Origin: Roseivirga sp.
GTDB lineage: Bacteria > Bacteroidota > Bacteroidia > Cytophagales > Cyclobacteriaceae
Assembly: GCA_029262895.1 (NCBI GenBank)
Contig: JAJCYM010000099.1
Span: forward strand, 1 to 64,000
Length of the DNA stretch: 64,000 bases
Direction: 5' to 3'
Under the pieces are notes generated by a model. That model saw nothing but the letters and a program-made list of their open reading frames with translations. It was not told the origin of the DNA and made no database searches. Every line of letters begins with the position of its first letter. Position 1 is the first letter of the stretch. This document shows positions 36,887-45,009 of this stretch, in pieces. The position numbers and the translations under genes were made by a program.

Positions 36887-36990
36887 GTTTTTTAAACCTT
36901 CGCGCAGAACAAAAAAAGACCCGCTTCAAAAGGGGATAATTCAAGGCAAAGTAAAGGCAAATTCCACCTTTTTATTGAGTAGAAATTTGT

Positions 36991-36998
36991 TAATTTTG
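36991..36998 (+). promoter_or_regulatory. Candidate -7 box for the nqr operon
   Basis: TAATTTTG matches TAnnTTTG completely and lies 41 bases before the nqrA ATG. The -33 position has no TTG, so it is a partial match. Confidence 0.35.
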
Positions 36999-37039
36999 CC
37001 ACGTTTTAAATCAACCTTTTGATTCGTAACTAAAAGAGT

Positions 37040-38407
37040 ATGTCTAAGATTGTAAAGCTCAAAAAAGGCTTTGACATTAATCTCGCAGGTAAGGCAGAAA
37101 AAAGAATCGCTGATTCCCCCCAACCGGAAACATTCGCTATTAAACCCCCCAATTTTATTGGCATGGCCAGGCCCAAGTTACTTGTGGCTGAAGGTGATAA
37201 TGTGAAAGCTGGAACTCCGGTATTGTACAATAAGATGCAGGAGCATGTTATGTACTGTGCTCCGGTGAGTGGAGAAGTGGTCGAAATAAAGCGAGGAGCC
37301 AAGCGAAAAATTCTTGAAATAAAGATTTTAGCTGATAAAGAAATGGAATACGAGGCCTTTCCGGCTCACAATGTCTCAGACCTGGCAAACCTAAACAGGG
37401 ATCAGGCTCAGGAGATAATGTTGAAGGGAGGCGTGTGGCCAAACATCCTGCAAAGACCTTACGGCATAGTGGCCAACGAGAATGATACGCCAAAGGCCAT
37501 TTTTGTTTCAACCTTTGACACTCATCCTCTGGCAATGGATAATGCCTACGCATTGAAAGGGGATGACAGCAACTTTCAGGCAGGGATAGACATTCTAAAA
37601 AAATTCACCAATGGTAAGATTCACCTCAACCATGACCTTAATGGCGAGGTGTCTTCAGTTTTTGGTAATGTTCAAAATGTTCAGCACAACAAATTTTCCG
37701 GGCCTCATCCGGTAGGTAATGTTGGTGTGCAGATTCATCACCTTGACCCGATTAACAAGGGTGAGGTGGCTTGGACTATTTCACCTTTTGGGGTAGCGCA
37801 AATCGGAAAGCTCTTCTTGACTGGGAAACATGATGCTTCAAAATTGGTGGCACTGGCTGGTTCAGAAGTGGAAAATCCTCAGCACTACAAAACTTACACA
37901 GGAGCTTGCATCAACAAAATGGTGGATGGCAATGTGAAGGGAGACAATGTCAGATATGTATCAGGCAATGTTCTGACCGGGGAGAAAGTCGAGTCCGATG
38001 GATACTTGAATTACTACGACAATATGGTCACCGTGATTCCAGAAGGTGACTATGAAGAAGCTTTTGGCTGGATTTTACCCACATCCAAGAGGCTTAGTTT
38101 CCATAGAGCATTTGGTTTGATGTCATTTATGAATGGTGCAAACAAAGAGTATGTACTTGACACAAATCAGCGAGGGGAGAAAAGAGCCTTCGTAATGACC
38201 GGAGCATTCGAAAAGGTGGTCCCTATGGACATCTACTTCGACTACTTGTTCAAAGCGATTCTTTCAGAGGATTTCGATAATATGGAAGCACTTGGCATCT
38301 ATGAAGTTGTGGAAGAAGATATCGCACTTTGCGAGTTTATTGATGTTTCCAAGCATGACCTTCAAGACATTTTGAGAGAAGGTTTGAACTTAATTCAAAC
38401 CAGTTAA
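37040..38407 (+). CDS. nqrA: Na+-translocating NADH-quinone reductase subunit A
   Basis: 455 residues from ATG 37040. Peripheral cytoplasmic subunit of the sodium-pumping NQR complex. The N-terminus KLKKGFDINLAGKAE, PPNFIGMARPKLLVAEGD and the interior GPHPVGNVGVQIHHLDPI are characteristic of NqrA. It is the first gene of the nqr cluster, 153 bases after ispH, with its own promoter candidate; nqrB follows after 13 bases. Confidence 0.96.
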   Translation: MSKIVKLKKGFDINLAGKAEKRIADSPQPETFAIKPPNFIGMARPKLLVAEGDNVKAGTPVLYNKMQEHVMYCAPVSGEVVEIKRGAKRKILEIKILADKEMEYEAFPAHNVSDLANLNRDQAQEIMLKGGVWPNILQRPYGIVANENDTPKAIFVSTFDTHPLAMDNAYALKGDDSNFQAGIDILKKFTNGKIHLNHDLNGEVSSVFGNVQNVQHNKFSGPHPVGNVGVQIHHLDPINKGEVAWTISPFGVAQIGKLFLTGKHDASKLVALAGSEVENPQHYKTYTGACINKMVDGNVKGDNVRYVSGNVLTGEKVESDGYLNYYDNMVTVIPEGDYEEAFGWILPTSKRLSFHRAFGLMSFMNGANKEYVLDTNQRGEKRAFVMTGAFEKVVPMDIYFDYLFKAILSEDFDNMEALGIYEVVEEDIALCEFIDVSKHDLQDILREGLNLIQTS

Positions 38408-38420
38408 TTGAAGAGTTGAT

Positions 38421-39620
38421 ATGAAATTTGTTCAAAAGCAATTTGATAAAATTAAACCACTCTTCGAAAAAGGAGGGAAGTTTGAAAAATTCCACCCAAT
38501 CTATGAAGGCAACAGGACATTGTTCTTTGCGCCAAAGATTGTAACCGGAAGCAAAGGGGTTCAGGTCAGAGATGGCATTGACCTTAAGAGAATGATGATG
38601 ACCGTGATCATCGCCATGGTACCATGTTTACTGTTTGGCATGTGGAACGTTGGTCATCAATACTTCCTGGCCACAGGAGTTGAAGCAAGTCTTTTAGACA
38701 AAGTAGGCATTGGAGCGATGAAGGTTGTTCCAATTATCGCGGTATCTTATATAGTAGGGCTTACCATAGAGTTTGCCATTTGTGTGATTCGCCAACATGA
38801 TGTGAATGAAGGATTCCTTGTAACAGGGATGCTTATTCCATTGGTACTACCACCAACACTTCCATTATGGCAAGTGGGTTTGGCAACAGCATTCGCAGTA
38901 ATCATTGGTAAAGAAGTGTTTGGAGGCACGGGAATGAATATTTTGAATGTAGCCTTAACGGCCAGGGCATTCCTTTACTTTGCCTATCCATCTCAAATCT
39001 CTGGAGAGATTTGGACTTACCTCGGGGATAAGGTGCCCGTTGATGGCTACTCCGGAGCCACCAGCCTGGCATTGGCAGTAGAGGCATCTAATGAAGGTGT
39101 TCAAGTGGTTGACAAACTGGCCCAGACCAATACAGTTATAGGGGGAGATTTCTTTAGTCTCTCGAATATGTTCTTTGGATTTATCCCTGGCTCAATTGGA
39201 GAAACTTCAACCTTGGCTGCGCTAATTGGTGGTGCGATTCTAATTGCCACTGGTGTTGGCAGCTGGAAAATTATAGTAAGTGTCTTTGGGGGAGCATTTC
39301 TGACAGGAATGTTGATGAATGCCACCGCAGTTAATACGTATATGGAATTGCCACCTGAATATCATATGGTGATAGGAGGTTTGGCTTTTGGGGCCGTTTT
39401 TATGGCAACTGATCCGGTTTCTGCTGCTCCAACTGAACGGGGGACATGGATTTATGGATTTATGATTGGAGTATTAACCATTGTCATAAGGGTGTTTAAC
39501 CCGGCTTATCCGGAAGGAATAATGCTGGCGATTCTCTTTATGAATGTGTTTGCACCTTTGATCGATTACTATGTAGTACAAGGAAACAAGAAAAGGAGGT
39601 TAGCCCGTGCAACAGTCTAA
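38421..39620 (+). CDS. nqrB: Na+-translocating NADH-quinone reductase subunit B
   Basis: 399 residues. Integral membrane subunit related to RnfD, with many helices. The flavinylation motif GYSGATSL places the covalent FMN on Thr at about 214. GLTIEFAICVIRQHDVNEGF, GKEVFGGTGMNILNVALTAR and ATDPVSAAPTERG are family landmarks. Its last 14 bases overlap the nqrC start, which supports coupled translation. Confidence 0.96.
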   Translation: MKFVQKQFDKIKPLFEKGGKFEKFHPIYEGNRTLFFAPKIVTGSKGVQVRDGIDLKRMMMTVIIAMVPCLLFGMWNVGHQYFLATGVEASLLDKVGIGAMKVVPIIAVSYIVGLTIEFAICVIRQHDVNEGFLVTGMLIPLVLPPTLPLWQVGLATAFAVIIGKEVFGGTGMNILNVALTARAFLYFAYPSQISGEIWTYLGDKVPVDGYSGATSLALAVEASNEGVQVVDKLAQTNTVIGGDFFSLSNMFFGFIPGSIGETSTLAALIGGAILIATGVGSWKIIVSVFGGAFLTGMLMNATAVNTYMELPPEYHMVIGGLAFGAVFMATDPVSAAPTERGTWIYGFMIGVLTIVIRVFNPAYPEGIMLAILFMNVFAPLIDYYVVQGNKKRRLARATV

Positions 39621-40377
39621 TACATACATTATCGTTTTTTCGGTGATTCTCACCACCGTTTTGGCCCTATTACTCTCGGGGGTTTCTCAGGTGTTGGGAC
39701 CAAAGCAAAAAGAGGCTCAGGATTTGGATACCAAGAAGCAAATTCTGGGAGCTGTGATGCCAATGGCCGACATCAAAAAGATGGAACCAGCGGCTATACT
39801 TGACTTGTACAGCAAGGTAATCACCGCTGAGGTGGCCGACTACCAAGGCAATCTGATTACCACTAACGAAAAGGGTGGTCCTATGGTAGCTGAAGAGGTT
39901 AACATTGAGAAGAATTACAAAAAATCACCGGAAGAGAGGCAATACCCGGTTTTTAAGTATCACCAGGCAGGCCAGCAGAACAACGTAGAGGCGTACATTG
40001 TACCAGTCTATGGAGCAGGCCTTTGGGATGCCATTTGGGGCTTTCTGGCCTTGGAAACAGATTTGAATGGGATCAAGGGAATTACATTTTCTCACAAAGG
40101 GGAAACACCAGGATTAGGAGCAAGAATCACTGAAGGACCTGTGCAGGCAAGGTTTGCAGGAAAGACTTTTGTAGACGGTAATGGCAATATTGTGGAGCTT
40201 CAAATGGTAAAGGGAGAAAACACCCCGGAGTCAAAATTGGGACCTCACAAAATTGATGGCTTGTCAGGCGCCACGCTTACGGCCAATGGAGTCAATGACA
40301 TGTTGAATAACTATTACGGTTATTATCAAAACTACTTTGATAAACACGTAAGAACAGGCGCAATGGCCAATAATTAG
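39607..40377 (+). CDS. nqrC: Na+-translocating NADH-quinone reductase subunit C
   Basis: 256 residues from GTG 39607, which overlaps the end of nqrB; MQQSNTYIIVFSVILTTVLA is the expected single N-terminal helix. The periplasmic FMN-binding domain carries DGLSGATLTANGV with the flavin-accepting Thr near 223, and SHKGETPGLGARI is typical. Flavin attachment needs ApbE, which is not in this window. Confidence 0.95.
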   Translation: MQQSNTYIIVFSVILTTVLALLLSGVSQVLGPKQKEAQDLDTKKQILGAVMPMADIKKMEPAAILDLYSKVITAEVADYQGNLITTNEKGGPMVAEEVNIEKNYKKSPEERQYPVFKYHQAGQQNNVEAYIVPVYGAGLWDAIWGFLALETDLNGIKGITFSHKGETPGLGARITEGPVQARFAGKTFVDGNGNIVELQMVKGENTPESKLGPHKIDGLSGATLTANGVNDMLNNYYGYYQNYFDKHVRTGAMANN

Positions 40378-40396
40378 AAACTATCAACAAAAAGCG

Positions 40397-41062
40397 ATGA
40401 GTACAGAAACTTTAGAAGCACCGATAGTCAAAGAAAGGGAACCACTTCTCTCCAAGCGAAGGAAAAAATTTGTCACCGACCCGCTGAGTGATGACAACCC
40501 GATTACAATACAGGTGTTGGGTATTTGTTCAGCACTAGCCGTAACCACCCAAATGAAACCGACTTTCGTAATGGCGATTTCGGTGATTTTTGTGATGGTT
40601 TTCTCAAACTTGACCATCTCGTTGATGAGAAACTTAGTTCCCACTCGAGTGAGAATTATTGTTCAATTGGCTATTGTAGCAACGTTAGTAACGTTAGTAA
40701 ACGAAGTGCTCAAAGCCTATGCCTTTGATATGTATAAGGAGCTATCAGTTTTCATAGGATTGATTATTACGAACTGTATTGTGATGGGTCGACTTGAGGC
40801 TTTTGCCTTGGGTAACAAACCTTATGATTCAGTACTTGACGGACTTGGAAGTGGCCTGGGTTACTCCTGGATTATTTTGGCCGTGGCCTTCTTCAGAGAG
40901 ATTTGGGGATCGGGCAAAGTATTCGGCTATCCCGTTTTCGAAAAATTGGGAATGGAAGGAGTGGCCTTGAATGGCTTGATGGTTTCACCGGTAGGTGCAT
41001 TCATTGTGCTCGGTGTAATTATCTGGGTACAGCGCACAAAAACGGGTTACGTAGAACACTAA
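40397..41062 (+). CDS. nqrD: Na+-translocating NADH-quinone reductase subunit D
   Basis: 221 residues from ATG 40397. Membrane subunit with six helices. The two cysteines that share an iron-sulfur centre with NqrE are present: LGICSALAVTT (about 44) and TNCIVMGRLEAFAL (about 127). The N-terminal polar tail is somewhat longer than in proteobacterial NqrD. Confidence 0.95.
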   Translation: MSTETLEAPIVKEREPLLSKRRKKFVTDPLSDDNPITIQVLGICSALAVTTQMKPTFVMAISVIFVMVFSNLTISLMRNLVPTRVRIIVQLAIVATLVTLVNEVLKAYAFDMYKELSVFIGLIITNCIVMGRLEAFALGNKPYDSVLDGLGSGLGYSWIILAVAFFREIWGSGKVFGYPVFEKLGMEGVALNGLMVSPVGAFIVLGVIIWVQRTKTGYVEH

Positions 41063-41074
41063 AACTTAAGCAAC

Positions 41075-41686
41075 ATGGATTTATTAAACTTAGGTATTAA
41101 ATCAATCTTTATCGAGAACATGGTATTCGCCTACTTCTTGGGTATGTGTTCTTTCCTGGCTGTCTCTAAAAAGGTATCTACTGCCTTTGGGTTGGGACTT
41201 GCTGTAATCTTTGTATTGACTATTACGGTGCCAATGAATTGGCTCTTGAATGAATATGTGTTGAACGAAGGAGCACTTACCTGGTTAGGGCCACAATTCG
41301 CAGAAATCGACTTGACCTTCCTTCGCTTTATCATGTTTATCGCGATCATCGCAGCCATGGTGCAGTTAGTGGAAATGATCGTAGAGAAAGTATCCCCGTC
41401 ACTATACGGATCATTGGGTATCTTCTTGCCATTGATTGCGGTAAACTGTGCAATCCTCGGGTCATCTTTATTTATGGCACAAAGAGATTATACCATTGCT
41501 GAGTCTACTGTTTTTGGGTTTGGCTCAGGCTTCGGTTTCTTCCTCGCTATTATAGCACTTGCTGCAATTAGGGAGAAATTAAGATATTCCAATGTACCTG
41601 ACGGACTTAAGGGTTTGGGCATTACCATGTTTATCACCGGCCTGATGGGCATAGCCTTTATGAGCTTTATGGGGATATCTATCTAG
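41075..41686 (+). CDS. nqrE: Na+-translocating NADH-quinone reductase subunit E
   Basis: 203 residues. Membrane subunit and inverted-topology partner of NqrD. Cysteines at about 25 ([13 protein letters not shown]) and 125 ([13 protein letters not shown]) complete the intramembrane Fe-S site. It is the last nqr gene in the window: the expected nqrF (ferredoxin/FAD subunit that oxidises NADH) is not downstream, and a terminator follows at 41732. Confidence 0.95.
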   Translation: MDLLNLGIKSIFIENMVFAYFLGMCSFLAVSKKVSTAFGLGLAVIFVLTITVPMNWLLNEYVLNEGALTWLGPQFAEIDLTFLRFIMFIAIIAAMVQLVEMIVEKVSPSLYGSLGIFLPLIAVNCAILGSSLFMAQRDYTIAESTVFGFGSGFGFFLAIIALAAIREKLRYSNVPDGLKGLGITMFITGLMGIAFMSFMGISI

Positions 41687-41731
41687 GGATAGGATATAGG
41701 AAGTAAGAATTACGAAGTACGAAATAGGAAG

Positions 41732-41757
41732 CCCGCTCAGCGATGAGTGGGTTTTTT
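41732..41757 (+). terminator. Intrinsic terminator of the nqr operon
   Basis: Arms 41732-41738 and 41745-41751 form a 7-bp stem with one G-T pair, followed by six T residues. It lies 46 bases after the nqrE stop. The DNA between contains heptamer-like repeats around CGAAGTA (41701-41729). Confidence 0.75.
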
Positions 41758-41818
41758 GTTGCTTGCTAGTCCTTCAAGCGGGGGACAGGTTCGGAGGGAA
41801 AACCCGATTTAGAATGTT

Positions 41819-41843
41819 ATTCCTGCTAAAGGAATCTCAATAA
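41819..41843. repeat. REP-like hairpin, copy 1
   Basis: ATTCCT and AGGAAT form a 6-bp stem around five bases, followed by CTCAATAA. The sequence plan matches the copy at 42512. Confidence 0.4.
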
Positions 41844-41877
41844 AAGGTTTATAAGGTTTAGAGTTGACCCATGAATA

Positions 41878-42390
41878 TTAATAAGCCTGACTATACGGCT
41901 TGCCAAAGTTCTCTTTTAATCGCTGCATGACATTCATATTCATTTGATTGTCATTGTTTTGTAAAGAGTCCAGATACTTGTCAAAAGTGGCCACATCCTT
42001 TTTGATAAAGGCAATAGAGCCACCTACATAGTAGTTCCAAGCCCTCTTTCCGGGACTTTCGGCAACATCATCATAATAACACTGTTCAAAGAACTTGATC
42101 GCATTGTCATTGTCGTTTTTCATGCCATAGATTTGGCCGAGGTGCCAGCGAAGGCTTTGTTCAGGAGCCTTATTTTTCTCAATGTAATCGTGAAGCAAGC
42201 GAACCTGCAGATCATGATCATCTCGATACTTTCGCCAACCCTCATTTTGAGTTTGATCAAACTCCTTGTAAGTCATTTGCATAAGCTTTTCATATTCACC
42301 TTCAGGAAGCTTGCTTAGGACTTCATCTTTTGGAGAACTACAAGCACTTGTAATGGCTAAAATGAGTAGGGCAATTAGATTTTTCTTCAT
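41878..42390 (-). CDS. Small TPR-like lipoprotein of unknown function
   Basis: 170 residues from ATG 42390 (MKKNLIALLILAITSACSS), chosen because the lipobox TSAC follows directly; ten codons further upstream are open but unlikely. The mature part is helical: MQMTYKEFDQTQNEGWRKYR, LRWHLGQIYGMKNDNDNAIK and AWNYYVGGSIAFIKKDVATF resemble a pair of TPR units. A REP-like hairpin stands on each side of the gene. No function can be assigned. Confidence 0.78.
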   Translation of the reverse strand: MKKNLIALLILAITSACSSPKDEVLSKLPEGEYEKLMQMTYKEFDQTQNEGWRKYRDDHDLQVRLLHDYIEKNKAPEQSLRWHLGQIYGMKNDNDNAIKFFEQCYYDDVAESPGKRAWNYYVGGSIAFIKKDVATFDKYLDSLQNNDNQMNMNVMQRLKENFGKPYSQAY

Positions 42391-42494
42391 GGTTTTTGTT
42401 GAGTGACAAATGAAGGGCACATACTAAATGTCTGTTACGGTTGAATAGGCCAGAGGTGTCAAGGGATGTGATATTTAACCAATTTTTAACTTCT

Positions 42495-42508
42495 GTGCTA
42501 TTTAGCAC
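42495..42508. repeat. Short perfect palindrome
   Basis: GTGCTA and TAGCAC with a two-base spacer. It adjoins the REP-like hairpin at 42512. Could be an operator or part of the repeat. Confidence 0.3.
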
Positions 42509-42511
42509 GTC

Positions 42512-42538
42512 ATTCCCACGAATTGGGAATCTCCATAA
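42512..42538. repeat. REP-like hairpin, copy 2
   Basis: ATTCCCA and TGGGAAT form a perfect 7-bp stem around five bases, followed by CTCCATAA. Same plan as 41819-41843. A further GTCATTCC half-element lies near 42620. The intergenic region also holds a CCCCAACCCCGCGGGAGAGG stretch near 42572 that looks like another repeat family. Confidence 0.4.
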
Positions 42539-42648
42539 TTATTGTAGGTGCTTTTGGTTTAAGGAAATGTCCACCCCAACCCCGCGGGAGAGGTCCAGAG
42601 GTAGAGCTTAGTTGAACCGTCATTCCTATTTCAAACCTCTAACCGGGT

Positions 42649-43344
42649 TTAATAGAAAAGCATATTCCCTTCGGGGTCTTTGACTTCAGCCTTTCCAGAG
42701 ACTCCTAATGCAGCCAAACCGGGAGCATTTTCTGGGGCTGGTGAAAGCGAGGCGTCACCTATGAGCTCAAGTAACCATCGGTCGTTTTTCATGAGCCTTA
42801 TAAATAAATTTCGTTGAGGGAAGTCGAGATTAAATTGCTCCTCAAAGCCAAGTTCCTTTTCATACCATGCCTTGGTAGCTTCAAAGTCTTTGGCCATGAC
42901 TGAAAAAAAGTAAGGGCTCAGCGTTAAGGAACCGGGATCCTCAAAGAGTTGGACGCGATTGCCATCAGAGTCTAAAGTTACAAGGCTTCTTTGTTTTAAA
43001 TTGTCATCGAAAAAGGGTTCTCCCCGGAATGAGACGCGATTGGATTGCATGGTCGAATAGATTTCGTCAAGCTGGTTGGTACTAAAACCTATTTTGAAAA
43101 AACCTGTTGTGCGCCCTTCAGGAGTAGGAACGCTGGTTGAAGAGAATACAATTTCAAAGCTTTCTCCCAAAACTTTAAGCTCATTCGGGATTGCACTTCT
43201 TTCCAGCCCTAGGTTTTGAGAATACCATTGAATCAATTGTTCAGGATTATTCGATCGAATGTGAAAGGTGGTAATTGGCTCTTTTTCGTTGGGGGTACAG
43301 GAGCATAGACAAGCAATAATAAAAATGGGTATTAGCGATTTCAT
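42649..43344 (-). CDS. Lipoprotein with two glyoxalase/VOC-type domains
   Basis: 231 residues. The signal peptide ends in lipobox CLCSC (about residues 12-16). Two beta-alpha-beta-beta-beta modules follow: about 25-120 (TTFHIRSNNPEQLIQWYSQ, LVTLDSDGNRVQLFEDPG) and about 128-231 (FSVMAKDFEATKAWYEKELG, ending EVKDPEGNMLFY). VOC folds include glyoxalases, dioxygenases and antibiotic-binding proteins; metal-ligand residues are not clear enough to name an activity. Secretion is uncommon for this fold. Monocistronic by position. Confidence 0.8.
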   Translation of the reverse strand: MKSLIPIFIIACLCSCTPNEKEPITTFHIRSNNPEQLIQWYSQNLGLERSAIPNELKVLGESFEIVFSSTSVPTPEGRTTGFFKIGFSTNQLDEIYSTMQSNRVSFRGEPFFDDNLKQRSLVTLDSDGNRVQLFEDPGSLTLSPYFFSVMAKDFEATKAWYEKELGFEEQFNLDFPQRNLFIRLMKNDRWLLELIGDASLSPAPENAPGLAALGVSGKAEVKDPEGNMLFY

Positions 43345-43411
43345 AATTTAGACGTGGCTTGTTTGAATGACGTCAATTGATAAGATATGTTCCTGGCCTC
43401 AATTCTGGAAT

Positions 43412-43429
43412 TGCTTTCGACAGAAAGCA
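43412..43429. repeat. Perfect 7-bp inverted repeat in intergenic DNA
   Basis: TGCTTTC and GAAAGCA around a four-base spacer, in the divergent region between the VOC lipoprotein and the S41 peptidase. No T run follows, so an operator is more likely than a terminator. Confidence 0.3.
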
Positions 43430-43573
43430 GCACTTTGGGGCTAAACGCTACATTTATTAATTCATATTGCTCTAATGATTGTCAACCTGGGGCTCTGTCG
43501 GTAAATCGGAGGGTTTAATCGAAATACTAAGATCGAAGTGATCTATGTTGAGCATTCAAACGTAGACTAGAAT

Positions 43574-44947
43574 ATGCAAATCAAAAGATTGTTCATTGGG
43601 CTGTTTATGGGACTTTCGGTAGGCCTTAATGCTCAAGAGCACACCATCTCGGTCGAAGCACAATTGAAAGACTTACAACGCCTAAAATCGGACTTTGAAA
43701 AATACCACTCTGGACTGTATCGCTATACCTCTTCTGACTCAATGGAGTTATTTTTTGAGCAGGCAAAACAAAGGGTAAAGGAACGACCGAATGTGGATTT
43801 CTTTGCTGAGGTGACCTGGCTATTGAATAAGGTAAAGTGCGGACATACACGTGGGTCTTTGCCACAAAATGTCAACAATGATTTTAAGGAAAGTCAATTC
43901 TTCTTGCCACTGTCTGTAAAATATTTGGGAGAGCAACTTTATATCGCTGATGCCTACACCGAAGAGGGTAATCTTAAAAAAGGAGAACAGATTTTATCCA
44001 TCAATGGTAAACCCATAGAAGAAATTACTCGGATGATATTTGCACATCATTCATCAGATGGAAATATCAATACGAGCAAATACCGAAAGACCGAGCGTGA
44101 TTTTAGCTATTACTATCAGCTATACATCGAAAGAAATGCACAGCTCTATCAACTGGAAGTAAGAGGACTTAATGGGATTCTTCGCAATGTCTCAGTAACT
44201 GGAGAAGATTGGCGGTCCATGCTGCGCATGCAATCTCAATCCATTAGAAAACCATATTTATCGCTGGAATTCAAAACAGGCCATGCACTAATGACCATCA
44301 GAACCTTTGGAAGCGGAACGATAAGGAGTGCCGGCCAGGATTTTTACAACTTTCTTGAAGAAAGCTTTGCCGAGTTAAAGAAAAAAGGGACGAAGAATCT
44401 CATTCTGGATTTAAGAGGAAACGGGGGAGGAGATGATAATTATGGAGCCACATTGGTTGCCTATTTCGCTAAATCAGCTTTTAGATATTTTGATAGAATA
44501 GAAGTCACAGATGCCTATTCCGGTTATGGGAATGTATCAAGAGCTGGCAAGAGAAACTTAATGACCAGCCATAAGGGATTAGAAGAATGGCAACCACAAG
44601 AAAATCGCTTTGATGGCAATGTCTATGTACTTATTGATGGATGGAGCTTTTCAACCTGTGCTGACGTGGCAACCGTATTGCACCACAATGGCTGGGCTAC
44701 CTTTATCGGGGAAGAAACCGGTGGAGGTTATGATGGCAATACCAGCGGCAACACGCATAGGCTAACTTTACCGAATTCCAGGATTAGGGTAAACGTACCT
44801 ATGTGGATGTACACCACCGCCAACATTGGTCATCAGTATTATGGACGGGGAGCCCTACCTGATTTTCCCCTTTACCAATCTCCTCAGGACTTGATAGAGA
44901 ACAAAGATGTTGCCATGGAGAAAGCCCTGGGGATGATTCGTAAGTGA
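43574..44947 (+). CDS. Exported S41-family peptidase
   Basis: 457 residues from ATG 43574 with a signal peptide (MQIKRLFIGLFMGLSVGLNA). A helical N-terminal region and a PDZ-like part (about 110-160, GEQILSINGKPIEEITRM) precede the S41 core: LILDLRGNGGGDD, YVLIDGWSFSTCADVATVL with the predicted catalytic Ser, and FIGEETGGGYDGNTSG. S41 enzymes are C-terminal-processing (tail-specific) proteases of the periplasm or surface. Transcribed alone, convergent with the M16 peptidase gene. Confidence 0.88.
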   Translation: MQIKRLFIGLFMGLSVGLNAQEHTISVEAQLKDLQRLKSDFEKYHSGLYRYTSSDSMELFFEQAKQRVKERPNVDFFAEVTWLLNKVKCGHTRGSLPQNVNNDFKESQFFLPLSVKYLGEQLYIADAYTEEGNLKKGEQILSINGKPIEEITRMIFAHHSSDGNINTSKYRKTERDFSYYYQLYIERNAQLYQLEVRGLNGILRNVSVTGEDWRSMLRMQSQSIRKPYLSLEFKTGHALMTIRTFGSGTIRSAGQDFYNFLEESFAELKKKGTKNLILDLRGNGGGDDNYGATLVAYFAKSAFRYFDRIEVTDAYSGYGNVSRAGKRNLMTSHKGLEEWQPQENRFDGNVYVLIDGWSFSTCADVATVLHHNGWATFIGEETGGGYDGNTSGNTHRLTLPNSRIRVNVPMWMYTTANIGHQYYGRGALPDFPLYQSPQDLIENKDVAMEKALGMIRK

Positions 44948-44974
44948 TTCATTCCCAATACCTGTATCAAATTA

Positions 44975-44998
44975 AGGGCTCTCTTTTGAGACGGCCCT
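44975..44998. terminator. Hairpin between convergent genes
   Basis: Nine pairs with a two-base bulge (44975-44983 with 44988-44998) in the 62-base gap between the convergent S41 and M16 peptidase genes. A clear T run is lacking in both directions, so terminator function is only likely by position. Confidence 0.35.
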
Positions 44999-45009
44999 AT
45001 CGTTTTGAA

